A stretch of DNA of 37,020 nucleotides from an uncultured Pelagibacteraceae bacterium. GTDB lineage: Bacteria > Pseudomonadota > Alphaproteobacteria > Pelagibacterales > Pelagibacteraceae. The notes beneath the pieces were generated by a model. The model worked only from the letters and a program-made list of their open reading frames with translations, had not been told where the DNA came from and did not search any database. How positions within the stretch are numbered: position 1 is the first letter of the stretch; every line of letters begins with the position of its first letter. A program made the position numbers and the translations under genes. Below, in pieces: positions 18,959-28,338 of this stretch. The stretch covers positions 1 through 37,020 of the forward strand of contig CACDQG010000004.1 of NCBI GenBank assembly GCA_902554785.1, in the 5' to 3' direction.

Positions 18959-19795
18959 TTATTCATCTATTATTTCATGAAATTGCTCACCTAGTCCATC
19001 TACTTTTAAGTGAAGTTTGTCACCTGCCTTTAGAAATTCAGGTTTTTCCATTTCCATTGCTGTACCAGCAGGTGTCCCGGTAGTGATAATTGTGCCAGGA
19101 TATAAAGTCATAAATTGACTTAAGTGAGAAATTAAAAAATTGAAATTAAAAATCATTCTCCCTGTATTTCCAGTTTGTCTTCTGTTGCCATTTACATCTA
19201 ACGTTAAATTAATATTATTTAAGTTTTTTATTTCATCTTTGGTCACAAGGTAAGGCCCTGTTGGTCCTGCTATAGATTTACCCTTGATCCATTGACCACC
19301 TCTTTCTTTTTGCCAAGACCTTTCAGATATGTCATTAACGATACAATAGCCAAATACATAATCTTGAGTATTTTCTTCTTGAATATATTTGCCTTCCCGA
19401 CCAATAATCACTCCAACTTCAACCTCGTAATCCATTTTACTAGCAGATTTAGGTTTTGCTATTTGATCATTAGGACCCTGAATACATCCAGAGCTTTTAT
19501 TAAAAACAATTGGTTCAGTTGGTAATTTTGATTTGGTGCCATCTGCATGTGCTTTATAATTTAAACCTATTGCTAAAAAATCTACGGGATTTGAGATGCA
19601 AGCCCCAATTCTAATATTTGAGTTGATTTCTTTAAGCTCTGATAATTTTAATTTTTTTAATTTATTTAATGTTTCTTCATTAATTGTTTGAGGATTTAAA
19701 TCTTTAATATGTTCTGATAAATCCCTAATGACATTATTACCGTCTAAGGCAGCAACAATTTCACTTCCTATCTCACCAACTCTTAATAATTTCAT
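18959..19795 (-). CDS. fumarylacetoacetate hydrolase family protein
   Basis: AIGLNYKAHA, MDYEVEVGVIIGREGKYI, GKSIAGPTGPYLV, TGTPAGTAMEM. Confidence 0.9.
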   Translation of the reverse strand: MKLLRVGEIGSEIVAALDGNNVIRDLSEHIKDLNPQTINEETLNKLKKLKLSELKEINSNIRIGACISNPVDFLAIGLNYKAHADGTKSKLPTEPIVFNKSSGCIQGPNDQIAKPKSASKMDYEVEVGVIIGREGKYIQEENTQDYVFGYCIVNDISERSWQKERGGQWIKGKSIAGPTGPYLVTKDEIKNLNNINLTLDVNGNRRQTGNTGRMIFNFNFLISHLSQFMTLYPGTIITTGTPAGTAMEMEKPEFLKAGDKLHLKVDGLGEQFHEIIDE

Positions 19796-19819
19796 TAATT
19801 AATTTTAGTATTGGAATCG

Positions 19820-20266
19820 TTATTTTACAAATCTTTTGATTCTTTCCTCAGTGGTCGTTTCAGGACCAGAGTATGGGGTTTCGTAACTATTAGTCCTTGT
19901 TAATACATCAATTCCTTTAGTAAAAATGAAGATAAAAAAAACAATAAAAAAGACTGCAAATATTTTTGCAGGGTTATAATTACCGGATTGAAAAACACTG
20001 ACTGGTTGTTCTTGTTTTTTGTGAAAAAATTTAAATGTTAAGTAAACTGCTATTATTAATCCAATATGTGCCATAACTACTCCAGCCCAACCAAAAATAA
20101 AAGAGGTTACACTAAATACATAGAGACTAAATACAGTGGACCAAACAAATGACAAAACAATTAAAATTTGAAGCCTTACAGACTTTGGCAAACTTCTTAA
20201 GTCATTTTTACTATCATCAAACATGATGTTTGCAGCTTCAGTCATCCAATTTTTAAAACTTTCCAT
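19820..20266 (-). CDS. hypothetical inner-membrane protein
   Basis: 148 aa, about three hydrophobic segments. Confidence 0.6.
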   Translation of the reverse strand: MESFKNWMTEAANIMFDDSKNDLRSLPKSVRLQILIVLSFVWSTVFSLYVFSVTSFIFGWAGVVMAHIGLIIAVYLTFKFFHKKQEQPVSVFQSGNYNPAKIFAVFFIVFFIFIFTKGIDVLTRTNSYETPYSGPETTTEERIKRFVK

Positions 20267-20304
20267 AACAGCCTTATATACTCTTTAAATTGAAATTTAA
20301 ATTA

Positions 20305-20883
20305 TTATAAATTTCGCACTAGTTTTCTTACTTTTTGCATATGTGAATTAAATTTTTCTTGTGTCATACCTGGTAAAACTTCATAAAATCTTATGTAGGT
20401 TGTTTCCATTCCACCAAGCTTTAAAACTCCAGCTTTAATTCTCCTAAATGGAATATTTTGAAACCAGGTTTGAATTGAAAACCAATTTCCACCGTAAGAC
20501 ATCGACATTATAGCTTTTCTACCTTTCATAGCACCAGCAACAGGATAACCCCAATTACCAACAAGTCTTTTAAAAGAGAAAAACCATTTAGGAGCTAAAG
20601 TTAAATCAATCCAATTTTCTAAAATTGCAGTCGCTCTAAGATTGTAACAAGGTGAAATCATAAATAATACATCACTTGCTTCTAATCTTTTTCTATAATC
20701 TAAAATTTGATCATTAGGTCCAGAACCGTCAAAAAAAGGAATTGGTTTTTCCTCATGTAAATTAATTAAATCAATTTGATGACCTAATTTTTTTGCTTCA
20801 TCGATAAAAACATCTCTTACAGAGGCATTAAATGATTTTTTTATATCATGATGACCGTAAACGATAAAAATTTTTTTAGACAT
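20305..20883 (-). CDS. NAD(P)H:quinone oxidoreductase / flavodoxin-like fold protein
   Basis: IFIVYGHHDIKKSFNASVRDVFIDEAKKLGHQIDLINLHEE; LENWIDLTLAPKWFF. Confidence 0.82.
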   Translation of the reverse strand: MSKKIFIVYGHHDIKKSFNASVRDVFIDEAKKLGHQIDLINLHEEKPIPFFDGSGPNDQILDYRKRLEASDVLFMISPCYNLRATAILENWIDLTLAPKWFFSFKRLVGNWGYPVAGAMKGRKAIMSMSYGGNWFSIQTWFQNIPFRRIKAGVLKLGGMETTYIRFYEVLPGMTQEKFNSHMQKVRKLVRNL

Positions 20884-20885
20884 CT

Positions 20886-21041
20886 TTATTTGTCTATATC
20901 ATTTTTTTCATTTTTTCGTATTAGAAATCCTGAACCTATCCCCACTGCAATAGCTGATATAACCCATGAGTATTCTTGTTCGCTGAAAAGAACTAATAGA
21001 CCAAAACCTATAATGATTACCCCTAAAAGCTTATTATCCAT
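20886..21041 (-). CDS. 51-aa small membrane protein
   Basis: MDNKLLGVIIIGFGLLVLFSEQEYSWVISAIAVGIGSGFLIRKNEKNDIDK*; two hydrophobic helices, just upstream of the flavoprotein gene. Confidence 0.5.
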   Translation of the reverse strand: MDNKLLGVIIIGFGLLVLFSEQEYSWVISAIAVGIGSGFLIRKNEKNDIDK

Positions 21042-21162
21042 TGACAAATATAAACCTTATATTAAAGTTTACTTACCCATCTGTCATGGGAAAAAAGACT
21101 CGGCATTCGACATGCCGGACCTATAAAGGGTTGCAAAGTCGGTAGAAATGAAAGGAGTTGCT

Positions 21163-21354
21163 ATGAATAGATTTAGCAAACTGTATGGAAATTCTGCCGT
21201 TAAAAAAGCTGAGCAGAAACTCTCAATGCAGTTAAGTAAAAACCAAAAAGCCCCCGAGGCTAACGCCAATGGAACTGCTGGTTATTTGGTTAAAAACGGA
21301 AAAAATTCCGGAAAAATTTTGAAGCATTTAAAAACTGATAAAAATCAGCTTTAA
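21163..21354 (+). CDS. small conserved-looking basic protein, unknown
   Basis: Strong SD aaaggag-ttgct-ATG; MNRFSKLYGNSAVKKAEQKLSMQLSKNQKAPEANANGTAGYLVKNGKNSGKILKHLKTDKNQL. Start moved from 21148. Confidence 0.6.
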   Translation: MNRFSKLYGNSAVKKAEQKLSMQLSKNQKAPEANANGTAGYLVKNGKNSGKILKHLKTDKNQL

Positions 21355-21365
21355 ACTTTTATAGG

Positions 21366-21387
21366 GTGGGGACTTTAAAATCCCCAC
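21366..21387 (+). terminator. hairpin terminator
   Basis: gtgggga-ctttaaaa-tccccac after the small CDS. Confidence 0.6.
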
Positions 21388-21409
21388 TCAAGTCTTTAAT
21401 ATCCTCTCA

Positions 21410-22501
21410 ATGGAAAAACAAAATTTTTATGATCTTAATTTTGATCAATTAAAAACTTTTTTAATTGAAAAAGGAGAAGTTGAGCCAAAAAAAGCAAAGA
21501 TGAGGTCTCAACAACTTTTTAATGCAGTTTATAAAAAAAATATTAAAAGTTTTGATGAGCTAACAACATTTGGAGTTGAGCTTAGAGGTAAGATCAAAAA
21601 TTTAATTAGTTTAGAAAAACCGAAAATTATAGATGTTCAAAAATCTAAGGACGGGACTATAAAATTTCTTTTAGAGCTTAAAGATAAACGTAATGTTGAG
21701 ACAGTCCTTATTCCGGATAAATCCCAAAGCAGATATACAATTTGTTTATCTGTATCAGTGGGTTGTTATCTCTCTTGCGAATTTTGTGCAACAGCTCAAA
21801 TTTCAAAAAAATTAGTAAGGAATTTATCACCAGGTGAAATAATTTCTCAAATAATTTTAAGTAAAGATTACATCAATGATTGGTCAACACAGAAAAAAAT
21901 AACCAATCAGGTATTGATGGGTGAGGGCTCACCTTTTCTGAATTTAGATAATGTTAAAGTTGCTATAGATAATTCAAAAAATAAAGATGGCTTAGAATAC
22001 GGAAGAACCAGAATCACAGTCAGCACTGTGGGAGTTGGAATTAAAAAAGATAATTTAGATGCAATAGAGTGGGCTGCAAATGAGTTAGATGTTTATCTTG
22101 CATGGAGTTTACATAGTTCTATACCAAAACACAGATCAGAATTAATGCCAATAAATGATAAATATTCAATTAATTCACTATTACCAAAACTAAAAAAGTA
22201 TTATGAAAAAACAAAATTACCTATTTTTATTGAGTGGATATGTTTAGACGAGAATTTAACAGATGCACACGCTAAAGAACTGATAAAAATTATGAAAAAA
22301 GTTCCTTCAAAATTAAATTTAATTGAATTTAATCCTCTTTCAAACAAAGATTTCAAACCAGCGACTCAAGAAAATATAGATAAGTTTTCTAAAACAATTC
22401 AAGAAGCTGGATTTCTCTCTTTGTTTAGAAGAAGTAGAGGTAGAGACATAAATGCATCTTGTGGATCGTTAGCAAATAGTAAAGCTATTCTTAATGGATA
22501 A
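21410..22501 (+). CDS. rlmN: 23S rRNA (adenine2503-C2)-methyltransferase, radical SAM
   Basis: CYLSCEFCATAQ CxxxCxxC; ITVSTVGV; WSLHSS; FRRSRGRDINASCGSL. Confidence 0.93.
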   Translation: MEKQNFYDLNFDQLKTFLIEKGEVEPKKAKMRSQQLFNAVYKKNIKSFDELTTFGVELRGKIKNLISLEKPKIIDVQKSKDGTIKFLLELKDKRNVETVLIPDKSQSRYTICLSVSVGCYLSCEFCATAQISKKLVRNLSPGEIISQIILSKDYINDWSTQKKITNQVLMGEGSPFLNLDNVKVAIDNSKNKDGLEYGRTRITVSTVGVGIKKDNLDAIEWAANELDVYLAWSLHSSIPKHRSELMPINDKYSINSLLPKLKKYYEKTKLPIFIEWICLDENLTDAHAKELIKIMKKVPSKLNLIEFNPLSNKDFKPATQENIDKFSKTIQEAGFLSLFRRSRGRDINASCGSLANSKAILNG

Positions 22502-23441
22502 TTTGCATATTTTTTTAGGTGCAACAGTTGCTGATGCAGCCACTAGACCTTTGCATTGGGTATATGATCCAAAAAAGTTAAAAAAATATATTAAGGGAAA
22601 AAAAGAAATAGCTTTTTTGAAAAAAAACAGAAGTCCATTTTACTCAATCAAAACAGGCAAAGTTTCTGGTTACAATGATGTCGGACAAGTAATGTTTAAA
22701 ACACTTATTTCAACAAAGAAAAAATCAGATGTTTTAAAAAATTTTAAGAAAAATGTTGTCCAAAACTTTGGACCAGGTTCAGCTTATTGGAAAAATTTAA
22801 GACTTAGAAAAAAATACAAAAAGATTAAATGGAAAGGGCCCATGAATGGTCCTTGGATCCACCAAAACATATTAGAAACTATTCAAAACATTAAAACTAA
22901 GAAGAGCACAACTGGAGGCAAAAAGGTAAACGAGTCCGATGGTTATTGCGCAGCTTTACCTTATTTTCTTTATAATAATTCAGAGCCAGACTTAAAAAGG
23001 ATAATAAAAAGTGTAGCTAATTCTAAAGTAAATGAAACTTACGCGTTAGCAAAATTTAAGATCATAGATCTAGCAATGAAAGGTGAGAAAAGTCCTGTAA
23101 ATGCCTTTGCTAGAAAGTATGGGAGAAAACGTTATTTCAAAGACGTTGTTGCTAATATTAAAAAGGTTTTAAGATTAAAAAAACATAATCATACTCAAGT
23201 TGTTAAGAAATTTGGAAAAGCGTGTAGCTATCCTGGCACCTTCATGGGTTCCATTCATGCCATGATTACTTCTAATAATTATAAATCTGCAATTATTAAA
23301 ACTATTAAGGCTGGGGGTTGTAATTGCTCAAGAGCTAATTTTGTAGGAGCTTATTTTGCTGCTTATAAAGGTTTTAAAAATATTCCATCATCTTGGATTA
23401 AAAAAACTTTTCCAGCTAAAAATATTATAAAATATATTTAA
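22494..23441 (+). CDS. ADP-ribosylglycohydrolase-like (DraG superfamily) protein
   Basis: GATVADAATRPLHWVYD at the N-terminus (GDALG-like position), C-terminal AGGCNCSRANFVGAYFAAYKG; overlaps the rlmN stop. Confidence 0.65.
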   Translation: MDNLHIFLGATVADAATRPLHWVYDPKKLKKYIKGKKEIAFLKKNRSPFYSIKTGKVSGYNDVGQVMFKTLISTKKKSDVLKNFKKNVVQNFGPGSAYWKNLRLRKKYKKIKWKGPMNGPWIHQNILETIQNIKTKKSTTGGKKVNESDGYCAALPYFLYNNSEPDLKRIIKSVANSKVNETYALAKFKIIDLAMKGEKSPVNAFARKYGRKRYFKDVVANIKKVLRLKKHNHTQVVKKFGKACSYPGTFMGSIHAMITSNNYKSAIIKTIKAGGCNCSRANFVGAYFAAYKGFKNIPSSWIKKTFPAKNIIKYI

Positions 23442-23698
23442 TTATTCATTGAAAAGTACTTAGCTAATTCTTCTTTGTGGTATTTATAAATGTACCGATC
23501 AATAAGATCCCAATACTTTTGTGATTTACCATTAAAACCTCTTTTTATTAATTTCGTATGATAATATATAGCAGATCCAAAAACGTATTCATTTTTAATA
23601 ACTTTCTTATTTATTCTTTCCCAGTTATTAGCTAATTGATCACAGAAATATTCATTAACTTCATGCTCATTAAATAAGTGTTTTTTTATAGACGACAT
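23438..23698 (-). CDS. 86-aa hypothetical protein, last gene of the helicase operon
   Basis: TAATG overlap with the helicase stop; MSSIKKHLFNEHEVNEYFCDQLANNWERINKKVIKNEYVFGSAIYYHTKLIKRG... Confidence 0.65.
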   Translation of the reverse strand: MSSIKKHLFNEHEVNEYFCDQLANNWERINKKVIKNEYVFGSAIYYHTKLIKRGFNGKSQKYWDLIDRYIYKYHKEELAKYFSMNN

Positions 23699-26600
23699 TA
23701 ATTTAAATTTTTTATAAGAGCTTTAAGATAATTATCAAGTTTTTTAATTTCTCTTTGTGGGTTTTGAAACCAATTAGTAGACCAAATTCTGTATATATTC
23801 CAACCAAGACCTTCAAGAACATTTTGTCTTACAATATCATTATCTCGTGCAGATACTGAACTATGATAAGCAGCTCCATCACATTCTATACCTGCTAAAA
23901 AACCATATTTAAAACTTTTGTGTTTAATACCTAAATCAATGAAAAAACCAGAAACACCTACTTGAGGAACTACAATGTAGTCTAATTTTTCAAGTTCTTC
24001 TTTTACCCAATCTTCAAAATCACTATCAGTACTTCTACTAGTATCTGCTCCTGTTTCAATTCTTTGAGTCTGAGCATAATCCAAATAACTTTTAAAAATT
24101 TGTCTTCCTTTCTCACCACCATCTTTAATTAAGTTAGGAGTTAAAGAAGTAAAAAGCTCTAATCCTTGTTTAGCTCTAGTAAATAAAACATTTAATCGTC
24201 TATGGCCTTTTGGATGATTTATCGGGCCAAATCTTTGCATGGTATTTCCATCTTTGTTAGGGCCGAATAAAGTTGATACAAAAATATAATCTCTTTCATC
24301 ACCTTGAACGTTTTCCAAGTTTTTTACTACGAAAGGTTCCATAGTCTCCTCCCAATTACTTAAATATGTATTTACCTCAGGTATTTTTGAAGCTTTAAAT
24401 CTAATTTCTTCATCTATAAGATCTCTTTGAGAATTGTTCATTGTAACTACCAAACAGCTTCTTTTGATCGATTTTTTTACACTTGTTTTCATAAATTCGA
24501 TAACAGAGTCAGATATTTCATTTGCCTCTAAAATATTTACACCAGCACGTTCGGCTACGTTTTTATCTTTCCTTTTTTTATTAGAAGTGGATGCAGTATA
24601 AATAGCTTTTTCAATATAGTTATTCGTTATAGCAAATTTATCATTAGCACTTGGAGGAATAATTAAATTATTGTTATAGAAATGATAGTTTGAAAAGTTT
24701 ATTAAACTTTCATGCCTCGATCTATAATGCCATCTAAGCATTCGATTAGTAAATTTGGATAAAGCTAGATCAAGTATCGACTCGTCATCATCCACAATAC
24801 CGTCTTCAGTATCAAATTCAGATCCACTATTAAAAAAGTTTGTAGGAGGAAGCTGTTGTGGGTCACCTACAATAATCACTTGTTTTGCTCTAAGTATGGA
24901 ACCGAGAGCATCTTCAATTTTCATTTGCGAGGCTTCATCCACAATCAAAACATCAAATATTTCAGGTTCTGGACTTACAATTTGTGATAATGAGATAGGT
25001 GAAAGCATATAACATGGTTTCATATCTCTTAAAGCTCGTCCGGCTCTCCTCATTAATTGCCTGAATGGAATGTGAGCTCTTTTTTTTGTAGTTTCTCTTT
25101 CTATCAAAGCTTTCTCAGTAAGCTGGGAAACTTTTCCCCTTGAAACACCTTCTGTAATGTCCATCGAACCTAAATTATAGATTAATTGATTTTTTTGATT
25201 TTTATAAATTTTAGTATCAAGCTCTTTTAGTTTCTTAACTTCAGTTTCGAAAGAGGTAGATACATAAGACGATAGCTCTCTTTGTTCCTCAAATAATTTT
25301 TTTGCAAGTGAATTATAAATGAGAAATTTATAAGCAAAATCAAAATATTTGAAGTTAATATTTTCCTCTATAAATGAAAAATAAATCTTTTTTAAATTTT
25401 CTTCTAAATTTTTATTGTAGAAATTTAACTGGATATAATCTGATAAAACAGAGTCATCTTTTAAATCGAGTTTATCTACTTTTGTATATATGTTTTTAAA
25501 TACTAACTGATTATCACTTAAATTAAAAAACTTATTAGGATCAACTTTATTCAAAAATTTTGTATATATTTTTTCATAAGGATTTAAATCCTTTTCAATT
25601 ATAGAAATTGTTTTTTTTATTTCTTTAAGGTTTTCTATATTAGTGTTAACCATAATCTGATCATCAGAAGCATTAAATATAAAGAAGCCTTCTATTTCAT
25701 TTACTAAATCAATATCAGTTTCCTCGGCATTAAAATTTTTAGAAAAAGCTTTGCTTACTTTCTTATAATTCTTTTTTAATCTTTGCTTTTCAGTTTGAAT
25801 TTTTTCTTTGTAATCCAAATAATTCAAAAGTTGTGTTAACGATTCTATTGCTAATTGTTTTTCATATTGATTATCTTTTTTAATCAATTGGAAGTATCTT
25901 TTTGCTTCTCTATATTTTGAATTAAATAAAAATGATAATATGAATATTGATCTTTTTATTTCAAAAAGATGAGCTTTTAACTTAGTTTTATTAAAATCGT
26001 TATCAAGATCTATTATTTTGGAAAGTTTTTTCTCTATACTAAAAAAGTTGTTATAGTTTTTTAAATCAATAGTAAATTTTTGAAATTCTTCTATCTTATC
26101 GATAGTATCAAATTTTTTTATAATATTCCTTATACCTTTATCATTAACAATTTTTGTCTTATCAAAATTATTAAATAGTTTTCTTATTTCTTCTAAATTT
26201 GAGAAATTTTTAAGTTTAAACTTTTGAATAAAATCTTTAATTTTTGGTTCAATTTTTTTGGCACCATCTTTAAGAAATGTTAAGGATTTTTTTAGCTCTC
26301 TTATTTCAAATGGATTATTTTTATCTTCAGTTAATCCATACCAAGGATGAGAAGTAATATTTTTGAATTTTATTTTAACTTTGGAAATAATTTCTTGAAT
26401 ATCTAATATACTCGCTAAATTTTTAGTAAATTCATCTTTACCTAATTCAGATGCGTTTTCTATTATTGGCTCCTCTTTTAAAAACTTAGGGAATTTGTCT
26501 ATAAAAAATTTGTATTTAGCTAAATTGGATAGGATCTCATACCCTGTTTTTTTAATTTCAAAAAACTCTGTGTCTAAGATTTTACCGTAGGAACGAATTT

Positions 26601-28077
26601 TTTTTATTTGTTCTTTGTAAGCTTGTTGATCAGATTTAAAGTTTTTATTAATACTAGGCGCTGTTAGTTCTAATCTTTTTTTTAATTCTTCAATAATAGA
26701 AGTTTTCTTTTCAGCTGTTGAACTTAATCTAAAGATAAATTTATCTAAATTTTTATCTTGTAGTTTCTTATAAACCACATCTAACGCAGCTTTTTTTTCA
26801 GCAACGAAAAGTACTTTCTTTTTTTTATAAAGGTAAGAAGCTATTATGTTTGAAATTGTTGTTGATTTTCCTGTTCCTGGTGGACCTTGAATAGCTAGGT
26901 TTTCACCGTTCATTGCATCTACAATAGTACTAAATTGAGAAGAGTCTGTTTCTTCAACTAAAATAGGTACTTTAGCATTTACAGTTGTGTCATCAACGTC
27001 ATAGCTTTCATTATTAAGACCGTCAGATTTAGACCCTGTAAATAATGTTTGAACAACTTCTTGATCGCCTAATTCTTTTCCACGTTTCTTCCAAATTTCT
27101 GGATCTAATTCCTCATACATAGACATTTTTGAATAAGTATGAATGGCTAAATTTATATATCTTCTAAGCTTCCAATCTGGCTTACTTTTTATAACTTCAG
27201 TTTCAATAAGTTGAAAGTAATCTTCAATTGTTGCCTCCTCTTTGAGCTTTGGTAATTTTATTTTAAAATCATTAAGTAATTTTCGAGATAGTGGTAGATT
27301 GGTTTGTAGTTCCCCTTCAGTACTTTCGATAAAATACTCTGGTCCTTTGCTAGAAGGTCTTTCAGTCAGTTGAACTTGAAGTAAAAGTAAAGGAGCAAAT
27401 CTAGGAGTATCTTTAGCCTCAAACCATTCTAAACAACCAAAAGACAAATAAAGTGTATTTGTGCCTTTTTCATCTAAAATTCTTTTTGTGTCTTTTCTTA
27501 TTGCTCTAGCTTTTCTTTCTAAATCTTCAGGATAAAACAATGTTTGTAAATTATTATCTGTATGCTTGGCGTCTTTTTTTGCTGAGTCCTTTGGAACTTC
27601 AAAATTTGGTTTTATGCCATGAGCCCTTGCATAATCTTGAATATTCATTGTCAATTTAGATGCTATTTTTGGCAAACCTAATTTTTTTCTAACCACATTT
27701 TTTAATTTACGAATTATTTTTAAAGAATCTTCATTAGACTCATCAAATCTTTCTCCTAAATCAGAAACAGAAGTCAAATACTCTTCGTTTATAAGTTTTT
27801 CCTCTTCATAAAGTTTTTTAAATTTATCTGTTCTTTCATCTTTAGGTTCTTCACTAGAAGGAGGCAAAGAGGAAATTTTTAATTTAGTATTATTATTTAA
27901 TTTTTCAAAAACAGAGTTTGGAAGCTCATCTATAATTCGGAGAACCTTATTAGATCTAGGGTTAAAATTTAAGTTTATTAGATTATTTCTATTAGAAATA
28001 TCTAGCAAATTTTGCCTAAACTTTTGAATAGCTTTTTGAGTAATCTTTAAAAATTGATCTTTACTTGTTGAGCCCAT
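23698..28077 (-). CDS. DUF4011-type SF1 (COG1112/Upf1-like) helicase with C-terminal Vsr/MTES_1575-like PD-(D/E)XK nuclease
   Basis: 1459 aa; N-terminal RQNLLDISNRNNLINLN; Walker A GPPGTGKSTTISNII; Walker B DVLIVDEASQM; IIVGDPQQLPP; RWHYRSRHESLI; VQGDERDYIFVS; RRLNVLFTRAKQ; C-terminal FFIDLGI...AGIECDGAAYHSSVSARDNDIVRQNVLEGLGWNIYRIWSTNWF. Confidence 0.9.
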   Translation of the reverse strand: MGSTSKDQFLKITQKAIQKFRQNLLDISNRNNLINLNFNPRSNKVLRIIDELPNSVFEKLNNNTKLKISSLPPSSEEPKDERTDKFKKLYEEEKLINEEYLTSVSDLGERFDESNEDSLKIIRKLKNVVRKKLGLPKIASKLTMNIQDYARAHGIKPNFEVPKDSAKKDAKHTDNNLQTLFYPEDLERKARAIRKDTKRILDEKGTNTLYLSFGCLEWFEAKDTPRFAPLLLLQVQLTERPSSKGPEYFIESTEGELQTNLPLSRKLLNDFKIKLPKLKEEATIEDYFQLIETEVIKSKPDWKLRRYINLAIHTYSKMSMYEELDPEIWKKRGKELGDQEVVQTLFTGSKSDGLNNESYDVDDTTVNAKVPILVEETDSSQFSTIVDAMNGENLAIQGPPGTGKSTTISNIIASYLYKKKKVLFVAEKKAALDVVYKKLQDKNLDKFIFRLSSTAEKKTSIIEELKKRLELTAPSINKNFKSDQQAYKEQIKKIRSYGKILDTEFFEIKKTGYEILSNLAKYKFFIDKFPKFLKEEPIIENASELGKDEFTKNLASILDIQEIISKVKIKFKNITSHPWYGLTEDKNNPFEIRELKKSLTFLKDGAKKIEPKIKDFIQKFKLKNFSNLEEIRKLFNNFDKTKIVNDKGIRNIIKKFDTIDKIEEFQKFTIDLKNYNNFFSIEKKLSKIIDLDNDFNKTKLKAHLFEIKRSIFILSFLFNSKYREAKRYFQLIKKDNQYEKQLAIESLTQLLNYLDYKEKIQTEKQRLKKNYKKVSKAFSKNFNAEETDIDLVNEIEGFFIFNASDDQIMVNTNIENLKEIKKTISIIEKDLNPYEKIYTKFLNKVDPNKFFNLSDNQLVFKNIYTKVDKLDLKDDSVLSDYIQLNFYNKNLEENLKKIYFSFIEENINFKYFDFAYKFLIYNSLAKKLFEEQRELSSYVSTSFETEVKKLKELDTKIYKNQKNQLIYNLGSMDITEGVSRGKVSQLTEKALIERETTKKRAHIPFRQLMRRAGRALRDMKPCYMLSPISLSQIVSPEPEIFDVLIVDEASQMKIEDALGSILRAKQVIIVGDPQQLPPTNFFNSGSEFDTEDGIVDDDESILDLALSKFTNRMLRWHYRSRHESLINFSNYHFYNNNLIIPPSANDKFAITNNYIEKAIYTASTSNKKRKDKNVAERAGVNILEANEISDSVIEFMKTSVKKSIKRSCLVVTMNNSQRDLIDEEIRFKASKIPEVNTYLSNWEETMEPFVVKNLENVQGDERDYIFVSTLFGPNKDGNTMQRFGPINHPKGHRRLNVLFTRAKQGLELFTSLTPNLIKDGGEKGRQIFKSYLDYAQTQRIETGADTSRSTDSDFEDWVKEELEKLDYIVVPQVGVSGFFIDLGIKHKSFKYGFLAGIECDGAAYHSSVSARDNDIVRQNVLEGLGWNIYRIWSTNWFQNPQREIKKLDNYLKALIKNLN

Positions 28078-28338
28078 TTAATTTTTTTTCATTAATAAAA
28101 TAATTCTTTCTCTAACTGCAGGAAGTCTTTTCTTTAGTATTTTTGCTAATGCAAATTCTGGCACTCTTTTTTTATACAAAGATAGCAACTTCTTATCATC
28201 TTCTGCCGTCCATTCAGATGTTGGTGGTATTGATGAAGTCTTTTTTTTAATATTTTTGCTTGGTGCACCACAGTTAGGACAGGATCTAGCTAGAGTAGAA
28301 ATTTCTTTATTACATTCATAACAAGGTTCTAATGGCAT
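28078..28338 (-). CDS. zinc-ribbon plus SANT/Myb-like HTH small protein
   Basis: CYECNKEISTLARSCPNCGAP (CxxC...CxxC), then EWTAEDDKKLLSLYKKRVPEFALAKILKKRLPAVRERIILL. Confidence 0.7.
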   Translation of the reverse strand: MPLEPCYECNKEISTLARSCPNCGAPSKNIKKKTSSIPPTSEWTAEDDKKLLSLYKKRVPEFALAKILKKRLPAVRERIILLMKKN

